Below are positions 1 through 11,095 of a stretch of DNA of 64,000 nt, in pieces. The position numbers and the translations under genes were made by a program. Position 1 is the stretch's first letter. The number at the start of each line of letters is the position of its first letter. The stretch spans positions 132,644,516 to 132,708,515 of the forward strand of contig NC_089980.1 of the NCBI RefSeq assembly GCF_036417845.1. Direction: 5' to 3'. The notes beneath the pieces are model-generated. The model was not told the origin of the DNA, searched no databases, and saw nothing but the letters and a program-made list of their open reading frames with translations. Origin of the DNA: Apteryx mantelli. Its lineage: Eukaryota; Chordata; Aves; Apterygiformes; Apterygidae.

Positions 1-398
1 GAGCTCACCAGGGAGGGATTTCTGTTTTCATCACACAACACATGACAACATAGGTGTGGTACTACTTCAACATCTCCAAGGCTGCCTTCTCTACAATGTT
101 ATACTTTAAAAATAAATTCTTCCCTGTACTGGTCTCCCATGTTTACAGCAGCTGGTGCAACCTTTTATTTTTAAAGAAAGCAAATTCCAACTCTAGCTGA
201 AGCTGAGGATTTCCACCATACATGAGTAGGTCAGATTTTCTGACTACAAAAAATGGCCCTCTTTGGAAACTATTTCCAGGTCATCTCTCTGTAACTTGCA
301 GTCAGCACTTCATTGGATAATGTCTATAAGAAAGAAACACTGTATGGATGCTCTGTCAAGCTTGGAAACATCCTCTTGAAGCCCATAAAAGGAAATAC
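1..398 (-). other. ADGRF-like intron (partial)
   Basis: This is intron sequence after the exon ending KMQ. An acceptor-like TTTCTTATAG lies near 329, but the frame behind it stops after 17 codons and does not resemble the receptor. No exon is called here. Confidence 0.55.
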
Positions 399-683
399 CT
401 GCATTTTTCCCCTACTGACTTTCCCTGATAACTCCCGGGAGATCTGCTTTAGCAAGTCCACTATATCAGCAATATTTCCTGGAATAGCTGGTGAAGACAA
501 GATATCTGGAATAATGCATGAAAAATCAGCTTGGCAGTTCTCATTCCCATGGTCATCAGCACCAGAATATTTTGCTCCATCTCCAGGCTTCATTGGGCTT
601 CCTTTCCCCACAAAAGGGAGGTGTCCTCCAGCAAAACTAACGTGTTCTTCAGGGTTCAGAAAGGGTCCATGTTCAGAGATTCT
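399..683 (-). CDS. ADGRF-like coding exon 4 (linker and start of GAIN region)
   Basis: This is a 285-nt, 95-codon exon, phase 0 at both ends. The acceptor is CCTCCCTCCAG and the donor CAG|GTATTT follows GKMQ. The first half is a Gly/Pro/His-rich linker of low conservation. From residue 49 it reads NCQADFSCIIPDILSS, then IPGNIADIVDLLKQIS and the RGKMQ end, which are hallmarks of the beginning of the GAIN region in subfamily F. The plus-strand 191-codon open frame overlying it (313-888) is an antisense shadow. The following exon would lie left of the window. Confidence 0.82.
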
Positions 684-2526
684 CTGGAGGGAGGAAAATA
701 AATTGAGAGAATTAACAAACAGAATGAGATTATGGGGCTACCGCTACAACGCTGGGGTGTGCAATGAATGTGCTGGAAGGCCTGAAACCCAAGATCAAGA
801 GCTATTTATCAACTACAAAGAATGCCTTGCCTGCACAACACACATGAAGGAAGGTGTAACAAGAACTAATGTGTTATCCTTGAAATGACCTCAAAAAAGT
901 TCTTTATTTTACAGGGAATTTACCACAAATCATCTAATTATTACACACATTTGTCTTGCTGGTTTCTCAGGTTCACCCAAGTATATCATCATCTTGGCTT
1001 ACAAACGCAAAGGACTTTAGCCAAAGTGAATAAGGCAACTTCATTTCTGAATTGTTTCCACACAGGAATCTCCCAGGTACCAACTCATTTACCATCACTT
1101 CATTTAAGATGAAGTCAAAGCATGTTACCACGGTGACAAGTATCCTAGGATCCCATCTTTTTCCCTTTGCTCAAGATTTAAAGGATATGTGGGTGAAAGG
1201 GCCTTTGCAAGAAGTTATGACCATTGCTGAAGTAGATGCATAGCAGTTACATCACCTGAAAAAGTGACTGAATATCCAGATTCGCACAAGCATCTGTGAA
1301 CATTTGCCACTTTTTGTCTTTGCAGACAAAGCTCGTCTCCCCATGGAAGGAAGGAGAACAAGGCTGAACACAAACATCTCTGTTATCTTTGCAGGGAATG
1401 AGGCTTACACACCCATCTGGAAAATAAATCAAGCAGGTATTGTTCTAAGGTATATGACAGAATACCATGGTCCATAGGGGTGAGTATCAACCACAGATAA
1501 CACTTCAAAAAAAATAAGACACTGAACTACTCACTGTACCTTGTTGATTACCAGTCTTTGATTCTTTACTGAGAACCTGAAAAATAAGGAAAAGTAGAAT
1601 GCGTACACTGAATGTTAAAAATGAAGAAAAAGAAAAAAAGAGGACTTCTTGGCACAAACTAGGAAAGCAATTTCAAGGGGAACTAGTGGACTGAATAGCA
1701 CATGCCACCATAGCAGCAAAGTCAAAAAGCCTGTATTAGGCTTAAGCTCTCAAGTATTCTTATGTTGATGCATAAGGATTTGTTTGTGTCTTTTGCCAGA
1801 AGATAAAACTACAGTGGTATAGAATATCAACAGTTGCTTTGCTCCTCTTTTGACTGGAAAACAACTCACTGGGCTGGGGGTACCGTGCTACTGCAGGCAG
1901 GGCCAGTTGCTGGGAGGGTATATAGGACAGCCAGATTCCTTCTAGGGTGGCTGATCGGACCTGGCTTTCACTGCTTGATCAAATGATTTATCATCCACCA
2001 CCAGGCAGGCTGAGGATTGACTCTTGCCAGTCAAACCATGTTAGTCTGCAATAAAGCTTAGTTATATGATGCCTTTGAAGCCACATTGTTATTGCTTGGT
2101 AGTGTAGGCTGAATTTCTAACACTCCAAGAGTTAGGTCGGTTGGTGTGCTTGGAAGTATTTTCTCCTCAGTCCCTGCTGTCCTCCCAGACTTCTTGATCT
2201 GCCCAATCCTCTCCCTGCAAGCAGGGTTTTTCCACCCTGAAAGCCCACTTTTACCAGCAGGACTGTCCAAGCCATTGCAACACCTAGCCCTTAGTGAGAG
2301 AGACAATTCTGAATAAACCAGGGTGAGTCAGTGCTTTCTCTTCTCCCACCAGATTAAGCGTTGCAGACTTCTGTGCCAGACAGCAGAGCACCCGCCGGTG
2401 CTTTGTGGTTTGCAGGGTTCGGCGTCCCGGCTTCGTTTGCTGACTCACCCCGGCAGCGCCGCGCGACTCGGCCAGGAGGGACCGCACAGCCCAAAGGACC
2501 AGGCACTGGACTAGCCTCCGAGCCAT
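399..2526 (-). CDS. Adhesion G-protein-coupled receptor, subfamily F (ADGRF4/ADGRF2-like), N-terminal part
   Basis: Four coding exons on the minus strand (2449-2526, 1540-1576, 1256-1416, 399-683) splice in phase into 187 codons with no stop, and the gene runs on past the left edge. Seen: a Met followed by a basic and hydrophobic leader, a cysteine-rich segment with CVQPC and FVCKDKKW, then a stretch with IPGNIADIVDLLKQIS. Known: subfamily F adhesion GPCRs begin with a signal peptide and a Cys-rich N-terminus, followed by a GAIN domain that is cleaved before a seven-helix membrane domain. The GNI..IV..L..IS..LS..V.R.KMQ pattern is typical of the start of their GAIN region. Inference: it lies downstream of CD2AP in the same orientation, as human ADGRF2 and ADGRF4 do, so it is probably one of these. 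I cannot tell which. The seven-helix part is outside the window, so function is inferred from family only. Confidence 0.8.
684..1255 (-). other. ADGRF-like intron
   Basis: This 572-bp intron lies between the Cys-rich exon and the GAIN-start exon. It is bounded by GTGATG and CTCCAG. I see no repeat or further exon in it. Confidence 0.6.
1256..1416 (-). CDS. ADGRF-like coding exon 3 (cysteine-rich segment)
   Basis: This is a 161-nt exon. The acceptor is TTTATTTTCCAG and the donor is TTTTTCAG|GTGATG. After the split Asp codon it gives 53 codons with five cysteines, including CVQPCSPSFHGETSFVC, then KKWQ and DACANLDIQSLFQ. The CxxPC...FHG...F.C...KKW...C..L....LF pattern matches the N-terminal Cys-rich segment of ADGRF4/ADGRF2-type receptors. 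It ends in phase 0. This is one of the two exons that identify the family. Confidence 0.8.
1540..1576 (-). CDS. ADGRF-like coding exon 2 (short linker)
   Basis: This is a 37-nt exon. It has a pyrimidine-rich acceptor ending TTTTTCAG and a donor AAG|GTACAG. It encodes VLSKESKTGNQQ plus the first base of a Gly/Asp-type split codon completed by the next exon (D). It enters at phase 0, matching exon 1, and leaves at phase 1, matching exon 3. It resembles the short KPKTG.IQ linker before the Cys-rich part of ADGRF4 as I recall it. It is too short to be certain from sequence alone. Confidence 0.55.
1577..2448 (-). other. ADGRF-like first intron (within the coding part)
   Basis: This 872-bp intron begins with GTGAGT and ends TTTTTCAG. 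There is a pyrimidine-poor A-rich stretch near 1621-1660 on the plus strand. No further coding exon is supported. Confidence 0.5.
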
Positions 2527-3200
2527 TGCCGCGCACCTACTGCTTTCCTCCTGGAAGACAGACGCGTTAAACAAGATGACACCTCTGTTGGCACTTTTGA
2601 CCAGAATCCAGTCGCTAGTAAGACAGCAGCTAAACCCGTCCCAAAGACTGTCCTTACCGGGCTCACAGGGTGGTTTTCAGACATTTAACACGTATTAGTT
2701 TCTTACTGACAAATACAAATGAGTTGTGAGCCTTTCCTTAAATAAGTTTGGTCAACACTGGAAGCTGCCACACTAACAGTTTACTGTAAACTGTGACGTG
2801 AAGAGCTTATTAAAACACTTCAGCCCGTGGGCCCCTTTGGAAGTGATTTAACGGGGCCTTTTCTGCGCAGCGTCCAACTCCGTGGCTCCCCTCAGGCAGT
2901 CACCGATGCGAACTGCCGCGCGGGATAGCCGGAAAGCTCGGGCCCTCGAGGCTCGGATATCAAATTAAAACGATCGCGTGCGGACACGGCCGCCAGCAGG
3001 TGCCACCTGGACGCTGCCGAAGGAAGGCCCTTTCCGCTCGCCGCGGCCAGCTTTGATCCAGCGCAACCCAAATCATGCGGAGGTTGCAGGCAGCCGCGCT
3101 GCCGCCTGCTGACCTGCGGGAACGCCCAGCCTTTCCCATCCCCGTGATTACATCCACGAAACCAGGATCAGACCGAAGTCGCGCGTCATTTGCCCTGCAG
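2380..3200. promoter_or_regulatory. CpG-rich region, probable promoter of the ADGRF-like gene
   Basis: Two clusters of CpG dinucleotides stand out from the AT-rich surroundings: about 2390-2580, which covers the signal-peptide exon, and about 2860-3200, upstream of it on the minus strand. GC-box-like and CGCG motifs are common in the second cluster. I see no clear TATA box. Known: vertebrate CpG islands usually mark promoters. Inference: transcription of the ADGRF-like gene starts in or near the right-hand cluster. A bidirectional or separate promoter is also possible. Confidence 0.55.
2449..2526 (-). CDS. ADGRF-like coding exon 1 (signal peptide)
   Basis: It encodes 26 codons starting MARRLVQCLVLWAV and ending RGAAG, followed directly by a strong donor (GTGAGT) in phase 0. 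The ATG has a good context (G at -3, G at +4). Residues 5-19 form a hydrophobic stretch behind two arginines, as expected of a signal peptide for this receptor family. The reading frame stays open further upstream but has no earlier ATG close by, so the ATG at 2526 is the natural start. The exon sits in a CpG-rich cluster. The assignment rests on phase agreement with the next exon and on the leader. An additional exon between this one and 1576 cannot be excluded. Confidence 0.62.
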
Positions 3201-6200
3201 GAGAATTCAGGCCTCTGCCTCCCCCAGCATTTCTTACGGTTCTTGGTAAAAGCTTATTACCCTGAGACGCAGCTTGTTACAGGCATACAAGCTTGGGGGG
3301 GGGAGATAATCCAGGAAAGGAAACGAGGAAAAGTAATGTGTTGCATAAAATCTGATTATTAGCAGATGCCATACATGTCCACAGTCAGCTACAAGGGCAA
3401 AAGCGACAGCTGCTGCAGATTTGACAGAGAGGAGACACTGACCTTTAATCACGGGATGTTTTAGCAGATTAAGCCATGATCTAAAAAAATAAAATACATA
3501 AGATGTGTGAGCTAAAATACTAAAGCAGGAGACAAATGCAAGATAACAAAGGAGGATAACAGCTGGATTTCGGGAGGTACACACACAACAAGGCTACTCA
3601 TATCAGGGTTTTAATAGGAGCCACTCACATTTCTTCAAGGTAAGTATCGATTAGCACAGAGGATGTTCAAATAGGAGTCCTGCATTGATGGAACACAGAG
3701 GTATTCTTGTATTCAGGATATTCCAAATTCTAACCCTCTGATGGCATCAAAGGGCAAGACACACAGCTGCTAATTTTAGTAAAAAGGCTTCCTGATTTTA
3801 AAGCTAGTGACCATCAGCTCTTCTAAGGAAATAAAATTGATAATGATAAGAGAACTAGAAGAGTACAAGATGTAGCCAGGAAATACCTACAGATTTCAGG
3901 TAAGAACTGTACTGACTTCTCTTCTGATTTAAATTTTAAATATTTAAATATTTATCGCTTATTCTCAGCCCTAATTCTATTTCACACCTGGGAATCCTTG
4001 AGTTCATTGTGTTTCATCATTAGTAATACATATTCATTTTATATTTAATCACTGATGTAACTCCACCCAGGGCTGTTATCTTTAAGCAAGGTAAAAATCT
4101 GGGATAGGTCCAGGTACATAAGACCTATTTAGATAATGACCCATCTACCAGTGAAACATTAATCTGGTTTAGTTGCATTGCTTGACTCATCATGAAACTA
4201 CCCAGAGTCTCACCACTGTAAGAACACACTGAAATAACCACTAGGCAGCAATACACACTTAAGGCAAAACAAGCAATGCAGCAGCAACTCAGTCACTTTA
4301 AGGAAAGAACACACATATATTGACATGAGCCCATGTGAACGTATACACACCTATTCCTCTCTCTCTCCCTGCCCCTCTTCCCCTTCCCCCCAAATTATGG
4401 TACTTCAGATGGAGCAGATAAACCATCTGATGCCATTAACAGAAACACACAGTGAGAAAACAGGGTATCAGACACAGTGATCTCCTGGTCCAACCTCAGG
4501 CACTGCATGTTTGTTTGAGAAAGGTCTGTAAGGAGCAGCTGAGTTCTTAATTCAAGGTGCCACAATTGGAAATTATAGCAAATTGACACATCCTTTGGGG
4601 AAATTGTCCTCTGGATGAAGGACAGCTTGCACCTCCATTCATCCATCTTTGCTGGGAATTATATTTGAAGGGCAGTGGCAGAAGTACTAGGTTATTATTT
4701 TTGCCTCCTTTTTAAAAAGCAGTAAAAATGTTATTCCTACTCTGCTCTCTTCCAGAGGTTTCTGCCCCATCAGGGCAGAGGCATGCAAGCAGCCGAGCTG
4801 CCAAAAACCTTTCATGTGGAAGGGACTTGCCACTCGGAGAATACTTCCATTCCCCCTGGTATCTCCTACCCAGCTCAGGAGGTTGTCACCAGCTGCTGAT
4901 CCTCCTTCACCAACTAATTTAATTTAGCTATGGCATCCCAGGGAGGCAAAGGTCTCAAGAGGAGGAAGGGGAATGGGTAGCTGGGTGGGATAATGGTTAG
5001 GGGAGAGGAAAGAACCTCTTCTTAAAACAGTAAAAGGTGAACTGATCATTTATTTAAAAAGTAATTTATAAACTGGTTACTGTAACATAGCTTTAAATTC
5101 AAAGTCCTTATTCTGCTGACTTCTGTTGGTTTAAAATTGAAGTGCAATTGAATCCTAAAAATCATCCCTCCTCCCCTCAATCCTCAAGCACATTTTCTTG
5201 GCTCTCAACTTCTGAAAGGATGTACTGCAAGGCAGAGTGACCCAGAGTAATCACAGCAACTGGAGGACTCAGCCCAAGGAGCAACACCTGTGGAAATTAC
5301 ACCCTCAGATTGGCAGAGCCAAGGTCTCTCCATCACCTGGTGTTACAATTTTCCCCTCACGACTACCCTGGAAGACCAAATAGAGTGAAATTTATGGGAA
5401 AAGGTATCTTGCATGGAAATTACAAGTGCGTGCTGTGCAAAACAAAAAACTTCACATCGGGTTTGTCATATTCCACTACTTTATACAAATAAATGTTTCC
5501 CTGAAAACTTGCAGACTTGCAAGGGTGTATTTAACTTCATTATCGTTATTATTAAATCCTTTGTTACAGAAACTAGTTCATTACTTTTATGACTTGAATG
5601 GCTGTATGGTTAACTTAAAACCCAGACAGTTTAACAGTAAACAATTTAAGTGATAAAATTACAACGGTTTGTGATCTGCTACATAGTAAGTTAAAATTTT
5701 GTAGCAGGAGCCTTAAGAGTTCTCCACACTAGTATGGTCATTTCAGGATAGAAGTTAAAGCTCTTAATTATACAGAAGCTTGAGTGGTATTAGTTATATT
5801 TCTAAATGGCTCACATTTGGAACATGTGAATTTAAATAAAGCAAGTTTTGTGAGGAGAAAGTGATCTTTAGAATAATATTAGCTACAGGGAGTTTGGATT
5901 TTCTTAGAAGAGATGACACTGTGATTAGAGACCAATTACAAAACTACAAGCAAAAAGATCAGAGGATAATTAACATGTCTAATTATTTCCATAGATGTAG
6001 AAGGGAATATAAAAATAAGGAAATAAATGCAAAATAAATATAGTCCAATTAGATTTATTTTAGATTGCAAACAAACCAATTTCACAGTTTCCTTCAATTC
6101 CCATGCTGATCTTTTTCAAACAGTTCTGAAAAATGCAGTTTTGTTATGGTACTCACCGTTTCTAGAAGCCTGGGTTCTACCATAAGCAATATTAACACAG

Positions 6201-8786
6201 TCAGAGATCCCCAAGATACCACAGATGAGTGTCTAACCGTTCATCTGCTGCCATCTTTCTCCGGTCTCACTCTCATGGTCTCATCCAGTATTGGTTGTGC
6301 TGATTTATTTAGAGTTTTCCCAGAAGGAAACACCTTGGGCATCAGCCTGCTTTTTTCTTGTCTGACTGGATTAGCACTGAGGAATCTTCAGGTGACGATA
6401 AAGGTATTGCATAGTAAATTGACAAAACAAGTTGCAAACACACCTACAAGACTGCCAGACTGCCACCTTTGCCAGGCATGATTCATTTATGTGGACTCCT
6501 ATGTGGTTTGTACCTCCTCCACTAGGAGAAAAGGTATTTCTGCTCTTCTGTATTTAAGAGATCATCTAGACTTTGGAGAAAAAAAAGAATTGTGATCAAT
6601 GTTTGGTCAGGTTAATGCATTCACCTACATAAATCAAAAATGACACTACTGATGGTATCTTGTCCTCTATGCACCTAAACAGCTCAGCTAGCAAATTACA
6701 ATCTTTTCCTTATGGGCTACATCCACAGAAAGGGGGCTAGAGCTTGCAGGTTGAACCATGTGCCACATTCAATGTTGTCTCTCTTGATATTGGCTCACAA
6801 CCATTCTTAATTTTCTGAGGATTTCCGATAATCAGTAATTTGCAGCAAGTAGTTTATCATATCAAAAAAGCAATTCCTACTGTCCTTTCCACTCACAGGA
6901 CCATATTAGAAGAATTCCGGTCACGCTAATTTTTTTCCACAATCCTACAATGTGTTTGTCATGAGCTTACAAGGTTTCTTGGACTGATGTTTTTTGTGCT
7001 ACCATATCTTAAGTCAGTCCTCAGCCACAAGGTAGGTCTCCAGTTTTGGCCTAAAATTAGGTATTATTTACTGTTCATTTTTGATATAACCAGCCTTGCA
7101 CCTGACATTGGTATCAAGTAGGAATTAAGTCAAGCACTATTAGATGCAGATAAGAGAACAGGGCTGGGGAGGGTAAATGACTTGCCCTTGATACAATACC
7201 AGGTAGAGATGAATAAAAAGGTGGCACCTTAGCACTCCTTTAAGTCAGAAGTAAAGGCCAAAGACCAGACCACGTCAAGGTAGGGACATCCGCTTCCAAA
7301 GACTTTTTTTAAGGCACCTGGAGGTGTGCCTCCACACATATTCAGAACCTTTGCTATGATGCCAAGAGTGAATACCACTCAATCCTCAAGCACCCTCTCA
7401 ACCTAAGCAATGTTCCTTGAAGGACGCAAAGGCTGGCATACACTCAAACAGACACACACATGCTTCTCCTAGAAAGGAAGGAGTATAAACCTGAATTCTC
7501 TGGGGCTTAGTAGGCTACTCAAACCATGATTTCTCACAAACAAGTTGTCAGCTCCCATGAACGCAGCAGCATCAGTCTCATGCTTCACAAGTTTCTCAAG
7601 GCTGTTTGCATTTTTAAAGATGGGAGTTATATGCCTAAGCACCCAAAAGGGAGCGGTTTTGTCTTTTCAGCACTTGTGAAATCCAATTGCCCCAAGATGT
7701 ACAAGCAGCTGCTTTGACAGGGCTCTGAGAAAGCAAACAGCCATCAGTCAGTAACTTCTTAGAGAACTTTAATAACAGTCAAAAGTAAGGTAGCTGTGAA
7801 AAACAGATTTTACCATTTCCCTTTGAAAGAGTTAAGAGACTTCCGTTAAAATATGACTTTAATGAATACAAGGTGTTTAAAAGTTCAACAAATACTTTGC
7901 TAAACAACTCAAAGTCAAACCCTGCAACACATCATCAGAAATTTCATTCCCCTAAAGCAACATTAATGAAAAATGTTATCTTAGTGTTGATCGTTTAAAT
8001 AAAAGAAAGTATAAACACACCTGTACATTTTTCCAAAACTGTAATTAGTATTCAAACAAAAGCTTTTTAAAGAATGTTCTGAAAACTGAATAAAAAAGCT
8101 TGTAGTTTGAAAATGCCTGTCCATTGTCCTGCCCTTGTTTGCCTTTTTCCTCATCCATTCTACACCTTTTAAACATACATTAGTCTTTAGACTCCACGCT
8201 CCTCAGACACAGATTATCCTTTACTATATATTTAAGTGATTCAAACATGCTGTCATTTGAACTGTTTAGAAAATTCCCCCTGAGGAAAAATTTCATCTTT
8301 AGAAAGCTGGTTTGTCAAGCCCCAAAACATTTAGGCTCAAAAGATCTGTTCAGTTTGTAGCCCCAGACGAGACAGATCCTAGGCACAAATTCTGTGTACG
8401 TAAACAAACCAGTATTCATCCACGTTTCCGAGTGGCAACAGGTATCCAAAGAAGTTCTGAAGATGCACAGAAAAGTCAGTTCAGTTCAGACTAACAAAAA
8501 TGAAAAAGGAAAGGAACAGGAGTTACTGAGAAGTTAAGACTCCCAGTCACACTTGCTAGACGTAAAGAAAAACCCGAGGCTTTTCAACTGTTTGATTAGT
8601 TCTCCTGACAGTCAGAAACCACAGTATTCCAGTGAGTAAATTCAAATCTGAAAGCCTCAAGGAGGGCTATATGAATAATACACACTGCTTCTTTTTCAAA
8701 CTTCTGCTGCAAAGAATTTAATGACATTAAAAAAAAAATACTCCTGAACATAAGTGAGCAGACATTTTAACAGGTTTTAAACTTAT
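3201..8786. other. Intergenic region between CD2AP and the ADGRF-like gene
   Basis: This is 5.6 kb of AT-rich DNA. Short open frames on both strands (for example 3234-3584 minus and 6146-6481 plus) have no recognisable motifs or splice context and are not called. There is a G10 run at 3295-3304. Otherwise I see no gene, RNA gene or clear repeat. Confidence 0.5.
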
Positions 8787-9046
8787 TTTATTTGCTGGGT
8801 TTGGGTAGCATGCATCATTTTACAGCACCGGTAAACAAGTCAGTGAAGCATACTGCTTTTAGGAACTTGTACTGTGGAATGTCTTCAAAACCATTACTCT
8901 CTTTCCCTCCACTCCAGTCCATAACACTAGCTGAAGACAAGACAGACATGTATCAGGGCAACTTCCTTATGGCTAAAAATATTCATAGCAGCGACTTTTA
9001 AAAGAGGATTTTATTAAATCAAGTCATTGCACTTGGGTCATTTATT
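8787..9046 (-). terminator. Cluster of candidate polyadenylation signals for CD2AP
   Basis: Three minus-strand AATAAA hexamers lie within 260 bp, at 9041-9046, 9010-9015 and 8787-8792. The most distal is followed on the minus strand by a T-rich and TGTCTG-containing stretch. Single earlier hexamers at 9477 and 10105 could give shorter transcripts. Usage is inferred. Confidence 0.35.
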
Positions 9047-11053
9047 GCTATAGCGAACAAAGGCCATTAAATAATTAACACCTTTCATTTGTGGTTTCAA
9101 CTGATTGTCTTCTTCTGCTTGTCTGCTACAAGCATAAATGCAGACACACAATTTCTGTAGAGTCAACTGTTACAAGATTTGTTTTATGCTCTGATCACAG
9201 TGGATGGCTTGTATAACAAAATTTTCTATTCCATTAGGCTCAATTCTTGCTTTTCATTATCTGACTTAGAGGTAAGAATTCTAAATAAAAGTTTAGTGTC
9301 TGGCAGAAGTACTACTGCCACACATTATTCCTCAATATAAAGATTTGACTGAAGTCTTCAATTGTGATGCATCTATGCAATTAGAAGTTAAAAGCATTCA
9401 TACAGAATCAGCTTATGATGTGACTAGCAAACATAACTTAATACCTGCACAGTATATTATTCAATTTTTATTAAAAATGTAAATCAGCCACTGACGGGCA
9501 TCTTCCAATTGACTTTTTGATGTTTGCTTTTTATGATGTATCAGTTGTAGAAAAAGCATACTCTGAAGAATAACACTTTCATGTCACTTGCTTAAGTGAC
9601 ATACTAAATAATTACTATATTTATGGCTATTCCCATGAATAGAAACAATTATTTCTCTCACCAATGGACTTGTCAACCTGTGTGGCACTCTTTTGCCATT
9701 TAAGTTTTGCTAGACCAAAAGGAGGCAAGGTTGTTGCTAACTGAAGCAATGCATTTGACTGGCTTTCTAAAGCTGTATGTTCTGTAATTCTTTATCAGTT
9801 AAACACAGCGATAAAAGGAATTTCTTCTCCCATCACTTTGTATGTTATCTGTGTATTATTCTTGTGCACTGTGTTGATCTCAGGGGTTAAAGATAATGGC
9901 AATCCACAAGACTTCAACTGCTTTCCGTAAAGAATATATGAAAGACAGTCTTGGATACCAACACAATGCCATCCAAGCAACTGTTCTAATCAATCATTAA
10001 AACAGAAAGATGTTATTAAATTTAGAGGTACACAACATACAGAGAAAGTTTATGGCATAAATATATACATATTGAGACCTTCAGAGTATCAGAGTCACAA
10101 AGGATTTATTTGGAGCCATATTATTAACAAAAACTGACTCGTGTAAAAACAGATCAAGATGTAAATTTAACCACTAAAAAGACTGATTAATTCATTTTAG
10201 ATACACAGAAGCACAGAAATTGAGAGTTAAAGTTTACTTTTCCCTTTGTGTACTGTAATATTCTAGGCACAACAGGTTGAGTTAAGAATGGATTCTAGCC
10301 TTGTTTCTATATTTCTTGCATTTTGTGATTTTAAAAGTTAATTCCGTTGTAACTTCATGATTCAGTCCCAAATCCCTTTTTAATCCAATAGTGCAAGTGA
10401 CAAAGTGTTCTGTTAAACTATTCTGACTAGATCATTCGTTCTTATTACGATGCATAGGTGTTTCATCTGCTTCATTGCATTAATGAATTCCTATCTCATT
10501 ACTCAACTTATAAACAGCATATTATTAATATTCTCACTGCAGACAGGCACAACAGCATAACACCCTGGATAGGACTGCCAAAATTAAAAAAATATACAAA
10601 TATCATATATTCCCTTTTGCACGTAGGGGAAAAGTAGTGACTGAATTACTATACGGCTATTCCATTCCTCCCAGTAGACTATGTTACAGATTACTTGTAA
10701 AGACAGATCACGCTATTTATAGTATAGATCTCTTTAAAAATTAAGCTACAGGTATTCAATAAAAATCTATTAAGAATTCCCTCTGCTTTTTATACATACT
10801 CAGTAGTATTTTCAAGCAAACCAAAAAATAAAGGTCTGCAATTCCAGCACAGTAAGAAATAAGGCCTCTTTTATATTGGCAAAAAAATTACACCATTGTT
10901 TTATCTCTCTGAATAAAAGACTATATTCCTTTTTACTATATATTTTAAGACTGTAGAACACCAGCTTCCATTATTATGAAATAAGAAAATCAGTTCTACT
11001 TGTGTTCAGCTTTGAATTCCTGGCAAGTTAATGACATGGAGTCCATCGCTGTC
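8787..11053 (-). other. CD2AP: Probable CD2AP 3' untranslated region
   Basis: The region begins right after the CD2AP stop codon. It is AT-rich and has no coding signal. Minus-strand AATAAA hexamers occur at 10105-10110, 9477-9482, 9041-9046, 9010-9015 and 8787-8792. Human CD2AP has a 3'UTR of a few kilobases as I recall, so an end near one of the last three is plausible. The real end cannot be read from sequence alone. Confidence 0.4.
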
Positions 11054-11095
11054 TCATGTAGACATCACTGCTTTCTTCAATTTTTCTATTTCAAG
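11054..11095 (-). CDS. CD2AP: CD2AP exon 18 (C-terminus and stop)
   Basis: These 42 nt code [13 protein letters not shown] and then TGA at 11054-11056, followed by the 3'UTR. The human C-terminus is similar ([13 protein letters not shown] as I recall it). The acceptor is CTGTTTTTCAG. Confidence 0.93.
   Translation of the reverse strand, partial: LEIEKLKKAVMST

Noticed and set aside
329-398. Possible next ADGRF exon after an acceptor-like TTTCTTATAG
   Set aside because: The phase-0 frame stops after 17 codons and does not match the receptor.
313-888. 191-codon plus-strand open frame
   Set aside because: It lies antisense over the ADGRF-like exon 399-683, which has good splice sites and family motifs. 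The plus-strand product has none.
2284-2574. 96-codon minus-strand frame read straight through the signal-peptide exon
   Set aside because: Its first codon is TTG, not ATG, and a strong GTGAGT donor ends the exon after 26 codons from the proper ATG. The rest is intron.
3075-3362. 95-codon plus-strand frame in the CpG-rich region
   Set aside because: High GC lowers stop frequency, and there is no domain, signal or splice context.
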